Shown here: positions 1 through 5,081 of the stretch, piece after piece
How the letters are laid out: each line of letters starts with the position of its first letter
Numbering within the stretch: the first letter of the stretch is position 1
DNA from: Clostridiales bacterium UBA8960
GTDB taxonomy: Bacteria > Bacillota > Clostridia > Peptostreptococcales > Acidaminobacteraceae
DNA: 5,359 bases
Reading direction: 5' to 3'
NCBI GenBank assembly: GCA_003482695.1
Contig: DMYC01000380.1
Span: forward strand, 1-5,359
Position numbers and translations under genes: made by a program
The notes under the pieces: model-generated
Seen by the model: the letters and a program-made list of their open reading frames with translations, nothing else
Told to the model about the DNA's origin: nothing
Database searches by the model: none

Positions 1-1649
1 TCCATATACTCGGACATATCGACTCTGATAATCGCATCTTCCGTTCCAAAGAGTTCTTCAGCCAACGTTTTTGCGAGTTCGGTCTTACCTACACCCGTAG
101 GTCCAACAAAAATGAACGAAGAGGGTTTTCTTTTCTTTCTAAAGCCTGATCGGTTTCTTCTTACAGCTTTGGAAATGGCCTCCACAGCAGATATTTGACC
201 GATAACGCGTCTATGAAGTCTATTTTCAAGTTCAATCAATTTTTCTGCTTCTTCTTCTGTAATTCTCTGAACAGGAATTTTGGTCCACGCTTCAATTACA
301 TATGCAATATCTTCAACGGTCAAATGTACCTGTGAACTTGCCTTTTCAAGTTTTTCGATTTTTTCTTCAATTTTAAGTGTATTGACTCTAAGCTCTGCGG
401 CTTTTTCGTAATCGCCATCAGCAGTTGCTTCAGCTCTTAATGCCTCATTTTTTTGAAGTTCATCCTCAAGCGCGCGCACTTCAACAAGGCCATGATTTTT
501 GAGATTTGCTCTGGAACCCGCTTCATCAATAACGTCGATGGCTTTATCCGGTAAAAATCGGTCGGTTATATATCTTTCAGACATTCTAACGGCCGCTTCT
601 ATCACTTCATCTTCAATCTTGACCTTGTGAAAAGCTTCATAGTAATCTTTGATGCCTATCAATATTTCAATACTGTCTTCAATATTTGGTTCGTCTATGA
701 TCACAGGTTGAAATCTTCTTTCAAGTGCTGCATCTTTTTCGATATGCTTACGATATTCGTCAAGCGTCGTCGCACCTATGATTTGTACTTCACCACGAGC
801 AAGAGCGGGCTTTAGTATATTGGCCGCGTTCATGACGCCGCCATGCACTTCACCTGCACCCATAATATTATGCACTTCATCGATAACAAGTATGATGTTT
901 CCATGGTTTGAAGCTTCCGTTATAATCGCTTTCATACGACCTTCGAACTGACCTCTAAATTGAGTTCCTGCGACAATCGCAGTCATGTCGAGCAAATAAA
1001 TCTCGGTGTCTAGGAGTTTCTCAGGCACTTGCTTCTCCACGATTCTAACCGCTAAACCTTCTGCTATGGCTGTTTTACCGACACCCGGTTCACCTAATAG
1101 CAATGGATTGTTTTTGCTTCTTCTGTTTAAAATTTGTACGACGCGGTCGATTTCTCTGTTTCTGCCGATAATGCGGTCAATTTCACCATTCTTAGCCTTT
1201 TCGATCAAGTTTGAGCCAAACTTGCTCAATGTCTTAAGTTTACTCTTTTTGCTTTTTTTCTTGTCTCTTTTGCTCAAATCTTCTTCATCGTAAAATTCGT
1301 CCTCTTCAAGATCATCGAGCTCTTGTTCGATCAAATCCTCTTCAAACGCATCAAGTTCAAGGTCAGAATCATCATCATCATCATACATGTCTTGATCAAA
1401 ATTCATAAAGTTGAGTAGAGGGTTGTCTTCATCGTGAGATGCTTTATCAAACAACCGGTTCATTTGCTTAGACAAGTTGTCCATTTCTTCAGGGCTAAGA
1501 TTGATTTGATTCATTATTTCATCCATGACGGGGTATCCCTTTTTTTGAGCACATTCAAGACAAAGATCCACATACTCCGTCTTGCCGTTTTCAATTTTTG
1601 CAGTCCGCATCATAGCAACATTTTTTTTGCATTCAGAACATTTTTTCAT
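1..1649 (-). CDS. clpE: ClpE-like Hsp100 (Clp/AAA+) unfoldase subunit, 3' end beyond the window
   Basis: Cytosolic AAA+ unfoldase that would feed substrates to ClpP. The open frame runs from the ATG at 1649 off the left edge, giving 549 complete codons; family members are about 700-750 residues, so roughly three quarters is present. In order: a C4 zinc finger (C4, C7, C30, C33) like those of ClpE and McsA; a very acidic linker (about residues 68-124, with five Asp at 90-94) followed by a short Lys-rich patch; the first AAA+ domain with Walker A GEPGVGKT (186-193), Walker B ending D257-E258 and arginine finger region R311-R312; a short middle domain with a UVR-like DYEKAAELR stretch (about 413-421); and the second Walker A GPTGVGKT (516-523). 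The double Clp_N repeat of ClpC is absent, which favours ClpE over ClpC. The start is supported by AAGGTGAG 7 nt upstream. The gene has its own promoter and is not preceded by ctsR, mcsA or mcsB. The family is certain; the ClpE symbol is likely. Confidence 0.9.
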   Translation of the reverse strand, partial: MKKCSECKKNVAMMRTAKIENGKTEYVDLCLECAQKKGYPVMDEIMNQINLSPEEMDNLSKQMNRLFDKASHDEDNPLLNFMNFDQDMYDDDDDSDLELDAFEEDLIEQELDDLEEDEFYDEEDLSKRDKKKSKKSKLKTLSKFGSNLIEKAKNGEIDRIIGRNREIDRVVQILNRRSKNNPLLLGEPGVGKTAIAEGLAVRIVEKQVPEKLLDTEIYLLDMTAIVAGTQFRGQFEGRMKAIITEASNHGNIILVIDEVHNIMGAGEVHGGVMNAANILKPALARGEVQIIGATTLDEYRKHIEKDAALERRFQPVIIDEPNIEDSIEILIGIKDYYEAFHKVKIEDEVIEAAVRMSERYITDRFLPDKAIDVIDEAGSRANLKNHGLVEVRALEDELQKNEALRAEATADGDYEKAAELRVNTLKIEEKIEKLEKASSQVHLTVEDIAYVIEAWTKIPVQRITEEEAEKLIELENRLHRRVIGQISAVEAISKAVRRNRSGFRKKRKPSSFIFVGPTGVGKTELAKTLAEELFGTEDAIIRVDMSEYM

Positions 1650-1683
1650 TTTCACACTCACCTTAAGTTTGTCATCACAATTC

Positions 1684-1712
1684 ATTATAACGCATTCCAA
1701 CTGATAAATAAT
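1684..1712 (-). promoter_or_regulatory. Probable promoter of the clpE-like gene
   Basis: On the minus strand a perfect TATAAT -10 box lies at 1689-1684, about 35 nt upstream of the ATG at 1649. The -35 position at 17-bp spacing reads ATTATT, which is poor, so the promoter may be weak or activated. I see no CtsR-type direct repeat of GGTCAAA and no CIRCE (TTAGCACTC/GAGTGCTAA) element here. Confidence 0.5.
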
Positions 1713-1716
1713 CCCT

Positions 1717-1729
1717 AATTTATTAAATT
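1717..1729. repeat. Short AT-only inverted repeat upstream of the clp promoter
   Basis: AATTTA, one base, then TAAATT forms a perfect 6+1+6 inverted repeat. It lies just upstream of the clp -35 region in the divergent intergenic segment. It could be an operator half-site pair, but an AT-only palindrome of this size in AT-rich DNA can easily be chance. Confidence 0.25.
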
Positions 1730-1752
1730 TTTTATGAATAAATCACCTGTTC

Positions 1753-1781
1753 TTGTATTTTCAACCTATGTTGTATACAAT
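1753..1781 (+). promoter_or_regulatory. Probable sigma-A promoter of the LUD-domain gene
   Basis: TTGTAT (1753-1758) and TACAAT (1776-1781) are separated by exactly 17 bp, each close to the housekeeping consensus. Transcription would start near 1788, leaving a leader of about 30 nt that carries AAGGAGG (1806-1812), 5 nt before the ATG at 1818. Confidence 0.6.
1771..1780. promoter_or_regulatory. Candidate operator: perfect palindrome TTGTATACAA on the -10 box
   Basis: A perfect 10-bp palindrome covers most of the -10 hexamer of the LUD-gene promoter, where a bound repressor would block RNA polymerase. The shape resembles sites bound by GntR-family regulators, several of which control organic-acid catabolism. 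No regulator gene lies in the window, so the identity of the binding protein is inference. Confidence 0.4.
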
Positions 1782-1817
1782 TGATTTGAGGATTCAATTC
1801 ACGTTAAGGAGGAACCT

Positions 1818-2459
1818 ATGGATCAGAACTTAAAAAAAACCACACTATATAAAGTTGAACGCGTTATTAAAAATCTGGAAAAAAACAATATGACTGGCCA
1901 TTTTGTAGACTCAACGGATCAATTGTTGAAGCTTTTATCTGAACTAATGCCACCAGGCACGAGCGTCGCAGTTGGTGGTTCGATGACACTATTTGAAACA
2001 GGTGTCATCGACTGGATCAGAGAAAACGCGTATCATTTTTTTGACCGATATGCAACTGGACTAACCGCTGCGGATTTAAAAGATGTGCATCGCAAGGCTT
2101 TTTCTGCTGACACATATCTTTGTAGCGTCAATGCGATCACTGAAAAAGGTGAACTTTATAACGTCGACGGCAACGGCAATCGCGTCGCCGCTATGATTTA
2201 TGGCCCCGATAAAGTCATCGCGGTTGTAGGCCTGAATAAAATTGTTGTCGATCTGCCTGCAGCCATCAGCCGAAACCGTGAAATCGCTGCCCCTGCGAAC
2301 AATATCCGGTTAAACACGGGAACACCTTGCACACTAACTGGAAGCTGTTCAGATTGTAAAACACCAAGCCGCATTTGTTGCGCTTATACGACGATTGGTT
2401 TTCAAAGAACACCAAACAGGATTCACGTCATTCTAATAGATGGCGATTACGGTTATTGA
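1818..2459 (+). CDS. LUD-domain protein of the LutC/YkgG type (stand-alone)
   Basis: A 213-residue soluble protein whose body is the LUD domain (lactate utilization, LutC/YkgG family). Seen: GGSMTLFETG at 53-62, a conserved NAITEKGELYNVDGNGNR stretch at 105-122, YGPDKVIAVVGLNKIV at 128-143, and a C-terminal run of cysteines (C171, C177, C180, C187, C188) in a TPC...G.C.DC..P.RICC.Y context. From memory the same layout occurs in clostridial proteins annotated only as 'lactate utilization protein'. LutC works with LutA and LutB to oxidise L-lactate, but neither partner is nearby, so a lactate role should not be assumed. The cysteine cluster could bind metal or an Fe-S centre; that is inference. 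The gene stands alone, with a promoter at 1753-1781, a strong AAGGAGG site and a terminator just downstream. Length agrees with the family. Confidence 0.85.
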   Translation: MDQNLKKTTLYKVERVIKNLEKNNMTGHFVDSTDQLLKLLSELMPPGTSVAVGGSMTLFETGVIDWIRENAYHFFDRYATGLTAADLKDVHRKAFSADTYLCSVNAITEKGELYNVDGNGNRVAAMIYGPDKVIAVVGLNKIVVDLPAAISRNREIAAPANNIRLNTGTPCTLTGSCSDCKTPSRICCAYTTIGFQRTPNRIHVILIDGDYGY

Positions 2460-2480
2460 TCCACATGGTCCCATACATCA

Positions 2481-2528
2481 AAAGCTCTTACATGGCGATT
2501 TATCGTCCAAGTAAGAGCTTTATTTTGT
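2481..2528 (+). terminator. Rho-independent terminator after the LUD gene, possibly bidirectional
   Basis: AAAGCTCTTAC (2481-2491) pairs perfectly over 11 bp with GTAAGAGCTTT (2511-2521), followed by TTTATTTTGT. The 19-nt loop can fold further (GG with CC and CGA with TCG around a bulged T), giving one long hairpin. It begins 21 nt after the LUD stop codon. On the minus strand the same stem is followed by TTTTG, so it may also end transcripts of the convergent 75-residue gene. Confidence 0.85.
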
Positions 2529-2542
2529 ATCCACTAAATTTA

Positions 2543-2770
2543 TTATAGGTTGTCTTTTAATTCATCTGCTTTCATAACGCGCTCGACGATGACTTTATCG
2601 CCTTCCCAGTATAGAACCAACGCCATTGGTCCTGTAACCAACAAGCACGCCTCGTCAGATTCCGTCATAATTCGATCAAGATTTTCTGCGACTGCTTTAA
2701 AAATCTCCTCTTCTGTAAAAGGTAGATCTTCAGTTTGTTCAATCATAACTTTTAAAATGCTCTCGTCCAT
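2543..2770 (-). CDS. Small acidic protein of unknown function (75 aa)
   Basis: I do not recognise this protein. It is 75 residues, rich in Glu and Asp, with no signal peptide, cysteine or membrane segment. The N-terminal half is predicted-helix-like with many acidic residues (EQTEDLPFTEEEIFKAV), and the C-terminal half has a hydrophobic LLVTGPMALVLYW stretch followed by alternating KVIVERV, suggesting beta strands: a small alpha/beta fold. Evidence that it is real: AGGAGG at 2780-2775, 4 nt before the ATG; its fit between a terminator and a divergent promoter region; and well-mixed amino acid composition. The overlapping plus-strand frame has a low-complexity Ser/Lys composition and no good start site. 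It faces the LUD gene tail to tail and diverges from the HAD gene. Confidence 0.7.
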   Translation of the reverse strand: MDESILKVMIEQTEDLPFTEEEIFKAVAENLDRIMTESDEACLLVTGPMALVLYWEGDKVIVERVMKADELKDNL

Positions 2771-2795
2771 AAAGCCTCCTCAACAATCTGATACT

Positions 2796-2801
2796 ATTTT
2801 A
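2796..2801 (-). promoter_or_regulatory. Weak candidate -10 box for the 75-residue gene
   Basis: The minus strand reads TAAAAT at 2801-2796, preceded directly by GATG, about 26 nt upstream of the ATG at 2770. The hexamer 17 bp further upstream is TGTTTT, a poor -35, so this is only a candidate. Confidence 0.3.
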
Positions 2802-2851
2802 CATCAATTTGGACCAAAAAAACAGAATCCATTTAAATATTTTAAAAAAGG

Positions 2852-2882
2852 TTGACACAGACATTCTCTATAAGGGTATAAT
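2852..2882 (+). promoter_or_regulatory. Promoter of the HAD-family gene with consensus hexamers and a 19-bp spacer
   Basis: Perfect TTGACA (2852-2857) and perfect TATAAT (2877-2882) lie 27 bp before the start codon. The spacer is 19 bp rather than the optimal 17. A second TATAAT (2889-2894) has no good -35 partner. The implied leader is only about 20 nt and contains AGGAGG (2899-2904), 5 nt before the ATG. Confidence 0.7.
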
Positions 2883-2909
2883 CTTGTATATAATCACTAG
2901 GAGGTCAAT

Positions 2910-3653
2910 ATGAATACTGCTGCTTTTTTAGATATAGATGGTACCCTCTATCGCAACTCATTAATGATTGAACACTTTAAGAAAATGGTCAAATATGAAA
3001 TCATCGATCCAGGCATATGGCATACCAGTGTCAAAGCGGCATTCACAGAATGGCGTAAACGCGTGGGCGAATATGACGCCTACATGCTGGAACTGGTGGA
3101 CACATACTATGAAGTTCTCAAAGGCAAAAGAGCAGCGGATTTGGAGTTCATCACGAATCAAGTGATCGCTCTTCATGGTGACATCGTTTATAAATATACG
3201 AGAAGTCGAATCTTGTGGCATAAAGTTAAAGGGCACAAAGTGTTTTTCATCTCTGGCAGCCCGGAGTTCTTAGTGGCAAAAATGGCAGAAAAGTATGATA
3301 TCGACGGCTATAAAGGCACCGGATACATCACAGATTCAAAAGGTTACTTCACAGGCGAAGTTGTGCCAATGTGGGACTCCGATAGTAAAAATCGCGCAAT
3401 AGACGAATTTGTCAAAGCGTATGACATAGACTTATCTCAAAGTTATGCGTATGGGGACACGAATGGCGATTTTTCGATGTTGAGTCGAGTTGGTCATCCA
3501 GTTGCCATAAATCCCGCAAAAGAATTGCTTCTTAACATCAAATCAACTCCTGAACTCGTTAAAAAAGCGATGATTATTATTGAGCGAAAAGATGTAATCT
3601 ATCAACTTGATGCTAGTGTCAAAATGATTCATGAAGATCAACTATATATATGA
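2910..3653 (+). CDS. HAD-superfamily subfamily IB hydrolase (SerB-like phosphatase)
   Basis: A 247-residue soluble phosphatase-type protein. All four HAD motifs are visible: motif I FLDIDGTLY with nucleophile D8 and general acid/base D10; motif II FFISGSP with S115; motif III lysine K160 (within DSDSK); and motif IV YAYGDTNGDFSML with G182-D183 and D187. The helical segment between motifs I and II (about residues 15-100) is the C1 cap expected of subfamily IB, the group containing phosphoserine phosphatase. The stretch GYFTGEVVPMW (145-155) is typical of general HAD-IB hydrolases, so the substrate is not established as phosphoserine. AGGAGG precedes the ATG by 5 nt, and the promoter hexamers upstream are perfect. 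The gene is monocistronic; its stop is 6 bp from the stop of the convergent amidase gene, with no evident hairpin between them. The catalytic set is intact, so it should be active; the substrate is unknown. Confidence 0.88.
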   Translation: MNTAAFLDIDGTLYRNSLMIEHFKKMVKYEIIDPGIWHTSVKAAFTEWRKRVGEYDAYMLELVDTYYEVLKGKRAADLEFITNQVIALHGDIVYKYTRSRILWHKVKGHKVFFISGSPEFLVAKMAEKYDIDGYKGTGYITDSKGYFTGEVVPMWDSDSKNRAIDEFVKAYDIDLSQSYAYGDTNGDFSMLSRVGHPVAINPAKELLLNIKSTPELVKKAMIIIERKDVIYQLDASVKMIHEDQLYI

Positions 3654-3659
3654 TTTCAC

Positions 3660-4472
3660 TTAATAAATGTCTTTTCTTCTCTGCTTATTCACAGGAAGTT
3701 GTTCTCTGATCTTTTCAAGTTCGGTGAAATCAATTTCACCAAGCAGATAGCCTTCACCATCATCCAGGCGACCAACGACGTCGCCCCATGGATCCACCAC
3801 GATTGAATTGCCATAAGAGATATAATTAATCGTGTAATCTCTCGCTGGTGCGCACCCCACAGTAAAGACCTGATTGTCGACAGCACGCGTTCTGAACAAA
3901 AGTTCCCAATGTGCCGGACCGGTGGTCATATTGAATGCAGCAGGATACACAACCAGTTTTGCCCCCAAATCCACCATTTGTCTCGTCAGTTCAGGAAATC
4001 GGATGTCATAACAAATTGCGACACCGATTTTTCCATACTCGGTATCGAATACTGTGGCCTCATATCCAGCACTTAAAGTATCCGATTCTTTAAAATACTG
4101 GCCATTTTCTATATTGATATCAAACAAATGGACTTTTCTATGCTTGGCGATCTGCTTTCCATCTGGGCCAAAAATATATGACGTGTTATAAATTTTATCT
4201 TCATCCACTTCAGGAATCGACCCTCCAATCAGGTAGATTCCTTTTTCTTTGGCTATGCTGCTTAGTTTAGACCACGTTTCACCGCCCTCTTTCTCTGCAT
4301 ATTCAGGAAAGCCTTGTGTCTCATAGGGACAATTGAACATTTCGGGTAAGACAATCAGCTTTGCACCTTGATCTGCCAAAAATGCGATGTTATCAAGTGC
4401 TTTTTTGACCCCTACTGATTTGTCTCGATCTGTTTTCATCTGGATTAAAGCCAGTTTAAGTTTATCTGTCAT
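3660..4472 (-). CDS. Carbon-nitrogen (nitrilase-family) hydrolase, Nit2/omega-amidase-like
   Basis: A 270-residue cytosolic amidase of the nitrilase superfamily, full length for the family. The catalytic triad is E44 (LPEMFNCPY), K113 (HRKVHLFD) and C154 (AICYDIRFPEL); E129 (YFKESDTLS) matches the second active-site glutamate. The stretches YLIGGSIPE (80-88), TTGPAHWELLFRTRAVDNQV (183-202), PARD and DPWGDVV closely match what I recall of mammalian Nit2. Nit2 hydrolyses 2-oxoglutaramate and 2-oxosuccinamate to the oxo-acid and ammonia. RAVDNQV with PARD fits Nit2 better than Nit1 (deaminated glutathione amidase). Related bacterial proteins serve glutamine-transaminase repair or methionine salvage (MtnU). 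No transaminase gene is in the window, so the substrate is inferred. The start overlaps the end of the upstream flavoprotein gene by 11 bp, with GAGGTGA (4485-4479) 6 nt before the ATG, so translational coupling is likely. It is the last gene of the cluster. Confidence 0.88.
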   Translation of the reverse strand: MTDKLKLALIQMKTDRDKSVGVKKALDNIAFLADQGAKLIVLPEMFNCPYETQGFPEYAEKEGGETWSKLSSIAKEKGIYLIGGSIPEVDEDKIYNTSYIFGPDGKQIAKHRKVHLFDINIENGQYFKESDTLSAGYEATVFDTEYGKIGVAICYDIRFPELTRQMVDLGAKLVVYPAAFNMTTGPAHWELLFRTRAVDNQVFTVGCAPARDYTINYISYGNSIVVDPWGDVVGRLDDGEGYLLGEIDFTELEKIREQLPVNKQRRKDIY

Positions 4473-5070
4473 GGTTTGTCACCTCACTCTCTATTTCATC
4501 GACCAAAACTTGAATATCCTTTAAAACGGCGCTGTTTTCCCTTATACCTGTATGGTCCGTGCCGCTGTATGTTAAATGGCGTTTAAATGTCATTCTGAGG
4601 TTATCAAATACCAACTTTAATGAGCCTTCATTTCCTCTAAACTGATCCTCGTAATAATTGGCACCACCTACTGAAATGGCATAACCAAGCTTTGCATGTT
4701 TATTCTGGTCATCTACAAATGGAATTTTATGTGAAAAATCACATAAAAAAATCATTTGACAACGATCAACTAGCGTCTTCAGTTTACTTGTCAAACCGTT
4801 AAAGTAAACTGGAGAAGCAAAAATAGCGACCCTTGCACACTTAAGCTGCTCATAGATATCCGTCATGTCATCATTATGAATGCACAAACCCCAGTTGTTT
4901 TTACAATAAACGCAATCGATACAGTGGTTTACATCCAGTCGGTTTATATCTAAAATCCGATAAGAAATTGCTTTTTCATTAAGCTTCTTGCCGATCTCAT
5001 TTACATAATACGCCGTATTGCCATCACTTCTATGACTGCCCATAAATATAAGTACATCACAATATTTCAT
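4462..5070 (-). CDS. Flavodoxin-fold NAD(P)H-dependent FMN reductase family protein with a four-cysteine motif (iron-sulfur flavoprotein-like)
   Basis: A 202-residue protein of the flavodoxin / NADPH-dependent FMN reductase superfamily. The FMN-phosphate loop is MGSHRSDGNT (10-19), and ASPVYFNGLTSKLKTLVDR (85-103) is the usual second flavin-binding and helix segment. Between them C50-x2-C53-x2-C56-x6-C63, followed by DDM, has the compact spacing reported for the [4Fe-4S] ligands of archaeal iron-sulfur flavoproteins, so it may pass electrons between Fe-S and FMN. Many clostridial relatives carry similar cysteines; cluster binding is inferred. I chose the ATG at 5070 because GAAGGGA lies 5081-5075, just before it. 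An in-frame ATG at 5121 would give 219 residues but would overlap the upstream gene by 40 bp, and the added residues are charged and lie before the first beta strand. The gene starts 11 nt after the upstream stop and overlaps the amidase start by 11 bp, so the three genes are probably co-transcribed. Confidence 0.85.
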   Translation of the reverse strand: MKYCDVLIFMGSHRSDGNTAYYVNEIGKKLNEKAISYRILDINRLDVNHCIDCVYCKNNWGLCIHNDDMTDIYEQLKCARVAIFASPVYFNGLTSKLKTLVDRCQMIFLCDFSHKIPFVDDQNKHAKLGYAISVGGANYYEDQFRGNEGSLKLVFDNLRMTFKRHLTYSGTDHTGIRENSAVLKDIQVLVDEIESEVTNHDR

Positions 5071-5074
5071 TTGA

Positions 5075-5081
5075 TCCCTTC
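5075..5081 (-). promoter_or_regulatory. Ribosome binding site that sets the flavoprotein start
   Basis: GAAGGGA on the minus strand immediately follows the TAA of the inositol-phosphatase-like gene (5084-5082) and stands 4 nt before the ATG at 5070. This supports the shorter 202-residue start and suggests ribosomes pass directly from one gene to the next. Confidence 0.65.

Noticed and set aside
318..331. GGTCAAA-like heptamers resembling CtsR half-sites (near 320 and 2985)
   Set aside because: Single copies inside coding regions, without the direct-repeat partner at the required spacing and not near a promoter.
1370..1384. ATC trinucleotide repeat in the plus strand
   Set aside because: It is simply the complement of five GAT codons encoding the poly-Asp run of the clp linker, not a separate repeat element.
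627..1718. Three plus-strand open frames (627-815, 1006-1293, 1434-1718)
   Set aside because: They lie mostly or wholly antisense to the clp coding region, have no convincing ribosome binding sites, and show skewed Phe/Leu/Ser-rich composition typical of the complement of an acidic/lysine-rich gene.
2492..2510. Possible small RNA or riboswitch in the long hairpin after the LUD gene
   Set aside because: The structure is a single extended stem with a following T-rich tract directly after a stop codon, which a terminator explains fully.
2550..2855. Plus-strand open frame of 101 codons opposite the 75-residue gene
   Set aside because: Ser/Lys/Ile-rich low-quality composition, start just after a terminator with no good ribosome binding site, and it runs through the HAD promoter -35 region; the minus-strand frame is far better supported.
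2961..3236. Frames overlapping the HAD gene (2961-3236 minus, 2968-3165 plus)
   Set aside because: The HAD frame carries all four catalytic motifs and a strong start; these are shadows in other frames.
3689..3886. Minus-strand 65-codon frame inside the amidase gene
   Set aside because: Out-of-frame shadow of the conserved C-terminal part of the nitrilase-family protein.
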